From DATNBT01 sp964579765 (GTDB taxonomy: Bacteria; Acidobacteriota; Vicinamibacteria; Vicinamibacterales; CAVVIG01): a stretch of 19,032 bases of DNA. Below, piece after piece: positions 1 to 7,119 of the stretch. The number at the start of each line of letters is the position of its first letter. The stretch's first letter is position 1. The translations under genes were made by a program, and so were the position numbers. The stretch covers positions 1 to 19,032 of the forward strand of contig CAZOIK010000144.1 in the NCBI GenBank assembly GCA_964579765.1. Direction: 5' to 3'. Below the pieces are notes generated by a model that saw only the letters and a list, made by a program, of their open reading frames with translations, was not told the origin of the DNA and searched no databases.

Positions 1-797
1 TTGATCGTCTCGACGGCCGCCTTCGTGCGCTCGCGCGGCGCGACGAAGTGCGACTTGGGGAAGATCGCGATCTTGTCGTGTTTGCGGATCGTCTTGCCCG
101 TCAGCGGGTCGAACGAGACGATCGCTTCGACCTCGTCGCCGAAGAGCTCGATCCGCACGCCCTGCTCCTCGTACGACGGATAGACGTCGATGACGTCGCC
201 GCGGACGCGAAACGTGCCGCGCGCGAAGTCGTGGTCGTTGCGCTCATACTGGATTTCGACGAGCTTGCGAAGGACCTGCTCGCGGCCGATCTTCTGGCCG
301 CGCTCGACCGGGAGCAGCATGCCGTAGTACGCCTCGGGCGAGCCGAGGCCGTAGATGCACGACACGCTGGCGACGATGACGACGTCGCGCCGGAGAAAGA
401 GCGATCGCGTGGCCGAGAGGCGCATGCGGTCGATCTCGTCGTTGATCGTCGCTTCCTTCTCGATGTACGAGTCGGTCGCCGGGACGTAGGCCTCGGGCTG
501 GTAATAGTCGTAGTAGCTGACGAAGTACTCGACCGCGTTGTCGGGAAAGAACCGCCGGAATTCCTGGTACAGCTGCGCGGCGAGCGTCTTGTTGTGGACC
601 ATCACGAGCGTGGGCCGGTTCACGCGCGCAATGGTGTGCGCCATCGTGAACGTCTTGCCCGACCCGGTGACCCCGAGCAGCACCTGGGCCTTGTCCCCGC
701 GCTCCAGCCCTTCGACGAGCTCGCCAATCGCGCGCGCCTGATCCCCGGCAAGGTCGAAGTCAGAGACGAGGTTGAAGGTGTCGTACAGGGAAGGCAT
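1..797 (-). CDS. uvrB: UvrABC excinuclease subunit B, N-terminal part (gene runs off the left edge)
   Basis: UvrB is the helicase-like damage-verification subunit of nucleotide excision repair. It is loaded by UvrA and then recruits UvrC. The window holds the first 265 codons; the family is usually about 660-700 residues, so roughly the first 40% is present. Seen: start MPSLYDTFNLVSDFDLAGDQ, Walker A GVTGSGKT at residues 42-49, then the UvrB beta-hairpin region with YYDYYQPEAYVP followed by TDSYIEKEATINDEIDR. The frame stays open to base 1. The ATG at 797 is the natural start because the conserved N-terminus begins there. It is divergent from the DHH gene at 905; the space between holds a heptamer hairpin and TACGAT at 810-815, a possible -10 box 12 bases before the ATG. 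No convincing LexA box is seen. The identification is secure. Confidence 0.97.
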   Translation of the reverse strand, partial: MPSLYDTFNLVSDFDLAGDQARAIGELVEGLERGDKAQVLLGVTGSGKTFTMAHTIARVNRPTLVMVHNKTLAAQLYQEFRRFFPDNAVEYFVSYYDYYQPEAYVPATDSYIEKEATINDEIDRMRLSATRSLFLRRDVVIVASVSCIYGLGSPEAYYGMLLPVERGQKIGREQVLRKLVEIQYERNDHDFARGTFRVRGDVIDVYPSYEEQGVRIELFGDEVEAIVSFDPLTGKTIRKHDKIAIFPKSHFVAPRERTKAAVETI

Positions 798-809
798 CTG
801 AAGCCTGCG

Positions 810-815
810 ATCGTA
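810..815 (-). promoter_or_regulatory. uvrB: Possible -10 box for uvrB (TACGAT)
   Basis: On the minus strand TACGAT lies 12 bases before the uvrB ATG, which would give a leader of only about five bases. No good -35 box is seen at 17-base spacing. The same hexamer occurs close upstream of recO, and TACCAT has the identical 12-base spacing before greA. This is a pattern-based guess. Confidence 0.3.
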
Positions 816-819
816 CCAC

Positions 820-880
820 GGGATTCGGAATTAGGGACTTTGGATTGGGCGAATCACCCGAATCCCAAAGCCCCAATCCC
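820..880. repeat. Inverted arms of GGGATTN-type heptamers between uvrB and the DHH gene
   Basis: The left arm (820-849) reads as about four 7-base units of GGGATTC/GGAATTA/GGGACTT type. The right arm (857-880) holds the complementary units CGAATCC, CAAAGCC and CCAATCC. The two arms can pair with two small bulges around a loop of about seven bases. It fills most of the divergent intergenic region. There is no T-tract, so it is not a simple terminator. Confidence 0.65.
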
Positions 881-891
881 AGCTCACTCGC

Positions 892-897
892 TATAAT
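892..897 (+). promoter_or_regulatory. TATAAT -10 box immediately before the DHH gene
   Basis: A perfect TATAAT ends seven bases before the GTG at 905. Transcription starting at the usual distance would begin at about 904-905, making the message leaderless or nearly so. No clear TTGACA-like -35 box is present, because the -35 area falls in the heptamer hairpin. Confidence 0.45.
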
Positions 898-904
898 CGC
901 AGCA

Positions 905-2341
905 GTGCGCTGTTTAGCCGTCTGTCAGGACGAGCTGGTCATCAGGATGCTCGACGAGATCCTGCTGCCCGGCTTCGAAGTCGAGTTCATCGTCGAAAGC
1001 AAGTCCGCGGCGCGACGGCTCCACGACGCCGGCGTCAACGTCGTCGCCGGGGATCCGAAACGGACCGACACCTACCTGAAGGCCGACCTGACTCCGGGCA
1101 CCTGCGTCATCGTCGAGGACAACGGCAAGCGCAGTCTGAAGAAAGTCCTCGAGTCGGTGCGTGACGCCGGAGGCACTCTGGTCTACGTCCTCGGCGTCGG
1201 CCTCGGCGTCAAGACGCGCCAGCAGCACATCGAGACCTTCCACCAGCAGTTCCCTGAAGCGCTGTATCTGTCGATGGCCGAGCTGTTCGGCGGCCCGCTG
1301 CTGACCGAGTTCAGCCGCTCGCTGACGCGGGCGCGCGTCGTCCAGTACCAGCGCTACTTCAGCGACGCCGAGCGCGTGCTCATCCTGCTGCACAACGACC
1401 CGGATCCCGACGCGCTCGCGAGCGGCCTCGCGTTGCGCAACGTCCTGCACCGGACCAAGACGACGGCGATCATCGGCGCGATCCAGGGCGTCACGCGCCC
1501 CGAGAACCTGCGTATGGTGAACATGCTTGATCTGCACGTCGAGCCGGTGACGCCGGAGTCGGTGAAGGAGTACAGCCGCATCGCGATGGTGGACGTGCAG
1601 CCGCACTACTTCGGCGGCCTGATCGATCGTGCCGACCTCATCATCGACCATCATCCGGAGCAGCCGGGCTACACGTCGGTCTTCAAGGACATCCGCCCCG
1701 ACTACGGCTCGACCTCGACGATTCTCACCGAGCACCTGCGTGCCGTGGACGTGAACATCTCCGAGCGTACGGCCACGGCCATGCTCTACGCGATCAAGTC
1801 GGACACGCTGTTCTTCAACCGGCAGACGAACCGCGTGGACATCGACGCGTTCTCGTACCTCTACCCGCTTGCGGATCCGACGCTCATCCGGAAGATGGAA
1901 GGCGCGGAAATCACCGTCGAGCGCCTCGACTACGTGGTCAAGGCCCACGAGACCGGACGGCTCGCGGCGCAGGTGTTCTGTGCGGCGCTCGGCGAGTCGG
2001 CGCGCGAGGACTTCATCCCGTACGTCGCCGACTTCTTCCTGCAGCTCGAAGACGTCAAGTGGACCGCGATCGCGGGGCTCGTCAACGAGACGATGGTGAT
2101 CTCGGTGAGGAACCTCGGCTACTCGAAGAACGCGGGCGAGTTCGTGCGGCGGTACTTCGCGGACATCGGCAGCGCGGGCGGACACCGCGCCATGGCCAAG
2201 GCCGTCGTCCCGATTGCCGCGTTCCGCAGCAAGTTCGGCGAGCTGTCGGACGCGGAGCTGAGCGAGAAGTTACAGCTGCTCGTCATGGAATTCCTCGCCG
2301 ACACGTCCATCCCCGAGCGCCGGCGCGAAGTCCGCGCCTAG
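905..2341 (+). CDS. TrkA-N (Rossmann) plus DHH/DHHA1 phosphoesterase
   Basis: A 478-residue protein. Residues 1 to about 100 look like a TrkA-N/RCK nucleotide-binding fold: first strand VRCLAVCQ, then VNVVAGDPK and VLGVGLG. Next comes a DHH domain with LLHNDPDPDALASGLAL near 160-175 and DHHPEQPG near 255, then a DHHA1 end with SAGGHRAMAKA near 430. DHH/DHHA1 enzymes are metal-dependent phosphodiesterases (NrnA nanoRNase/pAp phosphatase, GdpP-type cyclic-di-AMP hydrolases). The substrate here cannot be told from sequence. The GTG at 905 is preferred because the first Rossmann strand begins there and TATAAT lies at 892-897. An in-frame ATG at 845 would add 20 low-complexity residues translated from the repeat. 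The stop overlaps that of the convergent patatin-like gene (CTAG, 2338-2341). Family assignment is firm, function open. Confidence 0.9.
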   Translation: MRCLAVCQDELVIRMLDEILLPGFEVEFIVESKSAARRLHDAGVNVVAGDPKRTDTYLKADLTPGTCVIVEDNGKRSLKKVLESVRDAGGTLVYVLGVGLGVKTRQQHIETFHQQFPEALYLSMAELFGGPLLTEFSRSLTRARVVQYQRYFSDAERVLILLHNDPDPDALASGLALRNVLHRTKTTAIIGAIQGVTRPENLRMVNMLDLHVEPVTPESVKEYSRIAMVDVQPHYFGGLIDRADLIIDHHPEQPGYTSVFKDIRPDYGSTSTILTEHLRAVDVNISERTATAMLYAIKSDTLFFNRQTNRVDIDAFSYLYPLADPTLIRKMEGAEITVERLDYVVKAHETGRLAAQVFCAALGESAREDFIPYVADFFLQLEDVKWTAIAGLVNETMVISVRNLGYSKNAGEFVRRYFADIGSAGGHRAMAKAVVPIAAFRSKFGELSDAELSEKLQLLVMEFLADTSIPERRREVRA

Positions 2342-3732
2342 ATCCCGACGCGATCCCCGCTGGCCGCGACGACCGGCTCGATGAACTGCTGGTGCGCGTC
2401 CTCGTAGCCCTGCGCGAGCAGCTCGGGCAGCGGCTGCCGCCGATCCGAGCGGTCGTCGTACTCGCCGGCGAAGTCGAAGGGGCCGATCGGGTTGTGCGCC
2501 GGCCTGATGGTGAAGACGCGCGGCAGGCGGCCGGCGGCGAACTGCAGCGCGTCGCGCACCGCCGACACCTCCGCCGACAGGAGGTACTCGCCGACACGGC
2601 CTCGGCCGTCGAGCCGCCCGGCGACGAGCGCGTGCGGGCCGTCGAGCGCCGAGGCGGCCGACACGACAATCGCCTGCTCGACGCCGAGCTCCGCGAGTTC
2701 GTCGAGGAGCCGCGACAGCGCGCCAGGACGATCGCACAGGCGGTGGGTTTCGCCGCGCCAGTAGGCGTCGGGCGCGAAGGTCATCGGGTGCGGGTCGGTG
2801 ACCACCGGCACCGAGAGCGCCGCCGCCACGGCGTCGGCCAGGTGCGCGCGGCCGAGGCCGCTCAGATCCACGACTTCCGCGCGCCGGGCGTCCGCCTCGG
2901 CCGTGCTCGCACGCCGGATCAGATCGCGCCGGCGCGACTCCTCGACCAGCGCGAAGACGAGGTCACGGCGCGCGTCGAGGTCGTGCGCGGCGATGACGAG
3001 CTCGCGAAAACCCGGCTGGCCGAGGTTCTCGCTCAACAGCTCGACGTAGCGTGCGGCCAGTTCCTTCGGTGCCGGCTGCTTGACGTGCGCGCCGCCCTGC
3101 ACCAGATCCCACATCGCCGTCCAGCAGCGCCGCACCACCTCGCGCGACGAGAGCGGCGCGCGCAGGCCGCGCCACCACAGCCCACCGCGCTCGCGCCGCC
3201 GGCTCGACGCGACGAAGGTCTCGAGCGCAATCGTGAGCGCGGCGAGGCCGAGGACAAACACGACGAGCCGCGGCAGCCACGTCGGCAGCACCGACGGCGC
3301 GAAGGCGCGATCGGCCACGCGCGTGTAGACGCCGACCAGTCCGCTCGCGCCGCCGAGCCCGAACATCCGCACGACAAAGTCGAACGGGAAGACGACGGCG
3401 CCAAGGGCCACGGCTGCGAGCGGCGCGAGGACGATCGCGAGCGACGCCCCGAGCGCCCACGCGGCCAGCTTCAGCGTCGGACGCCAGTCATACAGCGTCT
3501 CGACCGCGCCGGCATCCCAGAACGCGCGCTCGCCCCAGAGCTTCTGGCCGCCGTCGATCGCCGCGAACACGGCGGCGAGCGCGCCGATGCCGCGGCCGGC
3601 GACAAGATCGATCTTCACGCCGGCTTCGTGCAGCGCACGCAGGACGCCGGCGTGATAGGCGCCGGCCGTGCCCGCACCTGAAAAGACGACTGCCGTTCGA
3701 AGTTGTGGAGAGTAGGCGTCCGGGTCGGTCAA
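2338..3732 (-). CDS. Patatin-like membrane protein lacking the catalytic serine
   Basis: A 464-residue protein. The N-terminus TAVVFSGAGTAGAYHAGVLR (13-32) matches the glycine-rich oxyanion-hole region of patatin-like phospholipases. The expected nucleophile elbow GxSxG reads GRGIG at 46-50, with glycine (GGC) at the serine position. A canonical DG(G/A) aspartate motif is also not evident. Two hydrophobic stretches, at about 89-121 and 155-174, suggest a membrane insertion inside the domain. The C-terminal part (about 350-464) returns to a soluble alpha/beta pattern, for example VEQAIVVSAASALDGPHALV. The start is taken as the TTG at 3732, which overlaps the greA stop as TTGA, implying coupling; no better start lies before the conserved first strand. 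It could be a pseudoenzyme, or a subfamily with different chemistry. Patatin fold likely, lipase activity doubtful. Confidence 0.8.
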   Translation of the reverse strand: MTDPDAYSPQLRTAVVFSGAGTAGAYHAGVLRALHEAGVKIDLVAGRGIGALAAVFAAIDGGQKLWGERAFWDAGAVETLYDWRPTLKLAAWALGASLAIVLAPLAAVALGAVVFPFDFVVRMFGLGGASGLVGVYTRVADRAFAPSVLPTWLPRLVVFVLGLAALTIALETFVASSRRRERGGLWWRGLRAPLSSREVVRRCWTAMWDLVQGGAHVKQPAPKELAARYVELLSENLGQPGFRELVIAAHDLDARRDLVFALVEESRRRDLIRRASTAEADARRAEVVDLSGLGRAHLADAVAAALSVPVVTDPHPMTFAPDAYWRGETHRLCDRPGALSRLLDELAELGVEQAIVVSAASALDGPHALVAGRLDGRGRVGEYLLSAEVSAVRDALQFAAGRLPRVFTIRPAHNPIGPFDFAGEYDDRSDRRQPLPELLAQGYEDAHQQFIEPVVAASGDRVGI

Positions 3733-4202
3733 TCCCCGGCCTCGTCGTGGATGGTGACGAGCTTGACGATTTCGAACTCGCGCTTGCCGCCCGGCGTGGT
3801 GACCGTGACCGAATCGCCGACTTCCTTGTTCAGGAACGCGCGCCCAATCGGCGACGTCGTCGAGATCAGGCCCTTGGTGGCGTCGGCGTCTTCGGGCATG
3901 ACGAGTTGATAGACCATCTCGTCGCCGTTGCTCTCGATGACGGTGAGCGTGGACCCGAAGCCGGCGCGATCGGTCGGGATGCGATCGACGTTGATGAGCG
4001 CGATCTCGGACACGCGCTTCTGCAGCATGCTGATCCGCGCCTCGACGAGCCGCTGGCGCTCCTTGGCGGCCTGATATTCGGCGTTCTCGCGCAGGTCGCC
4101 CAACTCGCGCGCCCGCTTGATTTCCTTTGGCAGCTCGAGCTTCAGCTCGTGATTGAGCGCCGCGATCTCCTCCTCGAACTTCTTGATCAGTTTGTCCTTC
4201 AT
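3729..4202 (-). CDS. greA: Transcription elongation factor GreA
   Basis: GreA enters the secondary channel of RNA polymerase and stimulates cleavage of backtracked transcripts. The 157-residue protein has the usual length and two domains: an N-terminal antiparallel coiled coil (about 1-75) with the conserved tip DLRENAEYQAAKERQ at about 36-50, and a C-terminal FKBP-like domain containing ISTTSPIGRAFLNKEVGD. The ATG at 4202 is the only sensible start. It is first in a two-gene minus operon; its TGA shares bases with the TTG start of the patatin-like gene. A possible -10 box, TACCAT, lies 12 bases upstream within a 10-base palindrome, and element A lies beyond that in the divergent promoter region. 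Confidence 0.97.
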   Translation of the reverse strand: MKDKLIKKFEEEIAALNHELKLELPKEIKRARELGDLRENAEYQAAKERQRLVEARISMLQKRVSEIALINVDRIPTDRAGFGSTLTVIESNGDEMVYQLVMPEDADATKGLISTTSPIGRAFLNKEVGDSVTVTTPGGKREFEIVKLVTIHDEAGD

Positions 4203-4214
4203 CGTGACCGCCGA

Positions 4215-4224
4215 ATGGTACCAT
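4215..4224. promoter_or_regulatory. greA: ATGGTACCAT palindrome with possible greA -10 box
   Basis: A perfect 10-base palindrome, ATGGTACCAT. On the minus strand it contains TACCAT (4215-4220), 12 bases before the greA ATG, the same spacing as TACGAT before uvrB. It could be a -10 element giving a very short leader, or an operator. The evidence is positional only. Confidence 0.3.
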
Positions 4225-4240
4225 GCTTGACGCAGTTGCC

Positions 4241-4307
4241 TGTAGTGTCGGCCCTCAGGCCCGCCGCCCTCAGGAGCCGCCGGGCGGACCTGAAAATCCG
4301 CACTACA
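4241..4307. repeat. Palindromic element A (67 bp, TGTAGTG...CACTACA ends)
   Basis: The element starts TGTAGTGTCGG and ends CCGCACTACA, so its ends are inverted repeats. The interior is also a near palindrome: CCCTCAGGCCCGCC on the left is answered by GGGCGGACCTGAAAATCC on the right. It lies in the divergent region between greA and the methyltransferase, just before the latter's start. It belongs to the same family as the elements near 6489, 12712, 16450 and 18842. It encodes no transposase and resembles a REP-type or miniature element. Confidence 0.75.
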
Positions 4308-4318
4308 CCTGGGCCCTG

Positions 4319-5128
4319 ATGCCGACGCACATCACCAGCCGCCACAATCCCGTCGTCGCGCGCTACCGCGCTGCCGCGCGCGGAGACGACGGCCCGTTGC
4401 TGCTCGACGGCGCGCATCTGTTGACCGACGCCCTCGCGGCCGGCCTGACGATCGAGCACGCGGCCGTGGACGTCAACGCGGCCACACGCGACGACGTCGG
4501 CCGACTGGTGGAGTCGCTGCGGGCGCGCGGCGTGGACGTGGCGACGGCGACGGCGCCGGTCATGAGCGCGCTCAGCCCGACGCGATCCGCCGCGCCAATC
4601 GTCGCCCTCGCCCGCCGGCTCGAGCGGAATGCCGGCGCGTTGTTCGGTGGCGGCTCCCCCCTCGTCGTCATCGCCTGCGACATTCAGGATCCAGGGAACC
4701 TCGGCGCCATCGTCCGCGCGGCCGAGGCCGGCGGCGCGACCGGCGTCGTCGCGGCCGGCGTGAGCGCCGATCCGTTCGGCTGGAAAGCGTTGCGCGGCTC
4801 GATGGGCAGCGCCCTGCGCCTGCCGGTCGAGCGTATCGACGATCCCCACGCGGCCGTTGACGATGCGCGCCGGCACCGCTGCCGGATCGTGGCGACCGTG
4901 CCGCGTCACGGCCGCACGCTGTTCGACCTCGACCTCACGCGTCCGACGGCTGTCCTCATCGGCGGCGAGGGCCCCGGTCTCGCCGACGCGCTCATCGCGG
5001 CCGCCGACGAGCGTGTGACGATCCCGATGCAGGCGCCCGTCGAATCGCTGAACGCCGCCGTCACCGCCGCGCTCGTCGTCTACGAGGCCCGCCGCCAGCG
5101 GATGCACCGCCATGTTCCTGTTTCCTGA
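4319..5128 (+). CDS. TrmH/SpoU-family RNA 2'-O-methyltransferase
   Basis: A 269-residue protein of the SPOUT superfamily, which methylates ribose 2'-hydroxyls of rRNA or tRNA using S-adenosylmethionine. The N-terminus ITSRHNPVVARYR and LLLDGAHLLTDAL match the small substrate-binding domain. The catalytic domain shows motif 1 DPGNLGAIVRAAEAGG (about 136-151), motif 2 GGEGPGL (about 218-224) and motif 3 SLNAAVTAALVVYEARRQR near the C-terminus, which forms the trefoil knot. The ATG at 4319 is chosen because the family N-terminus begins there; the frame is open upstream to 4223 but that part is repeat-derived. The 3' end overlaps rarA by 17 bases. Whether it acts on 23S rRNA (as RlmB and TsnR do) or on tRNA is not decidable, so no symbol is given. 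Confidence 0.92.
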   Translation: MPTHITSRHNPVVARYRAAARGDDGPLLLDGAHLLTDALAAGLTIEHAAVDVNAATRDDVGRLVESLRARGVDVATATAPVMSALSPTRSAAPIVALARRLERNAGALFGGGSPLVVIACDIQDPGNLGAIVRAAEAGGATGVVAAGVSADPFGWKALRGSMGSALRLPVERIDDPHAAVDDARRHRCRIVATVPRHGRTLFDLDLTRPTAVLIGGEGPGLADALIAAADERVTIPMQAPVESLNAAVTAALVVYEARRQRMHRHVPVS

Positions 5129-6455
5129 GGAGGGTCCGCCGGCCGGATCGACGGCGCCCGCACCGCTCGCCGAACGCATGCGGCCGCGGACGTTCGACGA
5201 GTTCGTCGGTCAGGACGATCTGCTGGCGCCCGGCAAGCCGCTGCGCGAGGCGATCGAACGCGACCTGCTGCAGTCGATCATCCTCTGGGGCCCGCCGGGC
5301 ACCGGCAAGACGACGCTCGCGCGCATCATCGCGGACACGACGAAGGCGCGATTCGTGTCGTTCAGCGCCGTGCTCTCGGGCATCAAGGAAATCCGCGAGG
5401 TGATGACCGAGGCCGAGCGCCTGCGGCGCTCGACCGGACGCCGCACCATCGTCTTCATCGACGAGATCCACCGCTTCAACAGGGCGCAGCAGGACGCGTT
5501 CCTGCCCCGCGTCGAAGCCGGCGACATCGTCCTCATCGGCGCGACGACGGAGAATCCGTCGTTCGAGGTGAACGCGGCGCTGCTGTCGCGGTCGAAGGTG
5601 TTCGTCCTGCGTGGCCTGACGACCGAGGAAGTGGCCGACATCCTCACCCGCGCGCTACACGATCGCGAGCGCGGGCTCGGACGCGAGGACGTGACGGTGG
5701 ACGAGGACGCGCTGCAGGCGATTGCGCTGTACGCGAACGGCGACGCCCGATCGGCGTTGAATCTTCTCGAATTGAGCGTGGCCGCGGCGCCAGCGGGCGT
5801 CGAGGGCGGGCGGCGCGTGGACAAGGCGCGCGTCGAGCAGACGATTCAGCGGAGGGCGCTGCTCTACGACAAGTCGGGCGAAGAGCACTACAACCTGATC
5901 TCGGCGCTCCACAAGTCGATGCGCAACAGCGATCCCGACGCGGCTGTGTACTGGCTCGCGCGCATGGTCGAGGCGGGCGAGGATCCGCTCTACATCGCGC
6001 GGCGCCTGGTGCGGTTCGCGTCAGAAGACGTCGGCAACGCGGATCCGCAGGCGTTGACCGTCGCGGTGGCCGCGAAAGACGCCGTCCATTTCATCGGGAT
6101 GCCCGAAGGCAACACGGCGCTCGCGCAGGCCGCCATCTATCTGGCGACGGCGCCGAAGAGCAACGCGGTGTACGAGGCCTACAACCGCGCCGCCGACGAC
6201 GCGCATCACGACGTCGCGGCGCCGGTGCCGCTGCACCTGCGCAACGCGCCGACGAAGTTGATGAAGGAACTCGACTACGGGAAGGGCTATCAGTATGCTC
6301 ACAGCGACGCCGACGCCGTGACCGAGATGTCGTGCCTGCCGCCGGAGCTCGCGAGAAAGAAATACTACGAGCCGAAGGACCGCGGATTCGAAAAGGAGAT
6401 CAAGCGCCGGCTCGACGGCTGGGAAGAGATCAAGAAGAAACGCAGAGATCGCTGA
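5112..6455 (+). CDS. rarA: Replication-associated recombination protein A (RarA/MgsA AAA+ ATPase)
   Basis: A 447-residue AAA+ ATPase of the RarA/Mgs1/WRNIP1 family, which acts at stalled replication forks and single-strand gaps and is related to clamp-loader ATPases. Seen: N-terminal MFLFPEE resembling the family's LF motif, PLAERMRPRTFDEFVGQ, Walker A GPPGTGKT (60-67), Walker B FIDEIHRFN (115-123), sensor region IGATTENPSFEVNAALLSR, and the C-terminal tetramerisation part with HKSMRNSDPDAAVYWLARM and EDVGNADPQAL. Length is normal. The ATG at 5112 lies inside the end of the methyltransferase gene, so the two are co-transcribed and probably coupled. The last codons (RRDR, CGCAGAGATCGC) match a 9-base repeat unit also found at 12676. 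It converges on the SLOG-like gene with element B between. Confidence 0.97.
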   Translation: MFLFPEEGPPAGSTAPAPLAERMRPRTFDEFVGQDDLLAPGKPLREAIERDLLQSIILWGPPGTGKTTLARIIADTTKARFVSFSAVLSGIKEIREVMTEAERLRRSTGRRTIVFIDEIHRFNRAQQDAFLPRVEAGDIVLIGATTENPSFEVNAALLSRSKVFVLRGLTTEEVADILTRALHDRERGLGREDVTVDEDALQAIALYANGDARSALNLLELSVAAAPAGVEGGRRVDKARVEQTIQRRALLYDKSGEEHYNLISALHKSMRNSDPDAAVYWLARMVEAGEDPLYIARRLVRFASEDVGNADPQALTVAVAAKDAVHFIGMPEGNTALAQAAIYLATAPKSNAVYEAYNRAADDAHHDVAAPVPLHLRNAPTKLMKELDYGKGYQYAHSDADAVTEMSCLPPELARKKYYEPKDRGFEKEIKRRLDGWEEIKKKRRDR

Positions 6456-6488
6456 CGCGGATCGGCACGCGTGTCGCCTCGGTACGCC

Positions 6489-6542
6489 TGTAGCGCAGGC
6501 CTTCAGGCCTGCCAGTCCGCGGACCGGAAGGCCCGCACTATA
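6489..6542. repeat. Palindromic element B between convergent rarA and the SLOG-like gene
   Basis: It starts TGTAGCGC and ends CGCACTATA, giving imperfect inverted ends like element A. It contains the perfect hairpin GCAGGCCT-TC-AGGCCTGC (6495-6512) and the palindrome GTCCGCGGAC (6515-6524). The TAG stop of the minus-strand gene (6538-6540) lies within its right end. Sitting between convergent genes, the hairpin might terminate transcription in both directions, but no U-tract follows. GCAGGCCTTCAGGCCTG recurs exactly at 12712. Confidence 0.75.
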
Positions 6543-7095
6543 TCGACGCAAACGATCGATCGAACAGCGCCTCGATCGCGTTCCTCGCGTTCTCCTGCAG
6601 CTGGCGCGTGCCCGTGCCGGTGAAGTGCGGATGCGTGATCGTCGGGCCGCCGCTCATCGCCTCCCACTCCTCCCCCGTCCAGCGGAACCAGCGGTCGCGG
6701 TCCTGATCGAACACGAACAGCGGCTTGTTGCAGAGCTTCGCGAACTCGGCGCCCCAGCCGGTGCCGCCGCGGACCGTCCCGTCCTGCAGAATCGCGCCGA
6801 CGACGTAGATTTCCTGGCCGTGGTTGACCTGGTACCAGAGCGTCTGGAGGACTTTGCGAATCGTCGGCGCGTCGGCGTACCGGCGATGCATCAGCTTGGA
6901 GACATACGCCAGGCTGACGTCACCCGCCTGCAGCTCCTCGTGGTTGAGCACCCGGACGCCGCGCTGCCGCTCGATCGGATGGCCGTCGAAGGTGAAGTGC
7001 ACTTCTTCGACTCCGTGCCGCTCCGCGCACGCGCCAAAGGCCGCCTCCGCGCCTTTCGCGCCGCCGCTGAACAGAATGCACTCGTCAGCCTTCAT
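6538..7095 (-). CDS. SLOG-like Rossmann-fold protein
   Basis: A 185-residue soluble protein. Near the N-terminus ILFSGGAKGAEAAFGACAER (7-26) resembles the strand-GGxxGAE-helix start of SLOG/LOG/DprA-type nucleotide-binding folds. Later VRGGTGWGAEFAKLCNKPL (108-126) matches the second SLOG signature, a GGTG loop followed by a helix and a strand. Family members bind or process nucleotide-derived ligands; no specific reaction can be assigned. The tail WFRWTGEEWEAMSGGPTITH is aromatic and may be a recognition surface. It is last in the minus operon after mutL and the 58-residue membrane protein. The stop codon TAG comes from element B, so the native C-terminus may have been altered by repeat insertion. 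The heptamer GAAGTGA units sit just before its ATG. Fold assignment is moderately sure. Confidence 0.75.
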   Translation of the reverse strand: MKADECILFSGGAKGAEAAFGACAERHGVEEVHFTFDGHPIERQRGVRVLNHEELQAGDVSLAYVSKLMHRRYADAPTIRKVLQTLWYQVNHGQEIYVVGAILQDGTVRGGTGWGAEFAKLCNKPLFVFDQDRDRWFRWTGEEWEAMSGGPTITHPHFTGTGTRQLQENARNAIEALFDRSFASI

Positions 7096-7119
7096 AGTTC
7101 CAACTTCTCACTTCTCACT
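7096..7119. repeat. Heptamer array GAAGTGA upstream of the SLOG-like gene
   Basis: On the minus strand the units read GAAGTGA, GAAGTGA, GAAGTTG, GAACTAT and run straight into the ATG. The units occupy the whole space between the stop of the small membrane protein (7120) and the start at 7095. The purine-rich unit could double as a weak Shine-Dalgarno sequence. Unlike the other heptamer loci, no inverted partner arm is obvious. Confidence 0.6.

Noticed and set aside
845..904. N-terminal extension of the DHH protein from an ATG at 845
   Set aside because: The extra 20 residues are translated from the heptamer repeat and the TATAAT box; the protein fold begins at the GTG at 905.
798..904. LexA/SOS box upstream of uvrB
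   Set aside because: No convincing dyad of a known LexA type was found; the only clear dyad is the heptamer hairpin.
3733..4224. Open frame extending the patatin-like protein upstream across greA to 628 residues
   Set aside because: That part is the out-of-frame shadow of greA; the patatin motif starts just after the TTG that overlaps the greA stop.
4227..4232. TTGACG as -35 box for the methyltransferase gene
   Set aside because: No -10 hexamer at proper spacing; element A begins eight bases later and occupies that place.
4223..4318. 32-residue extension of the TrmH-family methyltransferase
   Set aside because: It would translate element A; the family N-terminus begins at the ATG at 4319.
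6495..6512. Rho-independent terminator between rarA and the SLOG-like gene
   Set aside because: The hairpin is strong but no T-run follows on either strand, and the same sequence recurs at glyS as a dispersed repeat; kept as a repeat with possible terminator effect.
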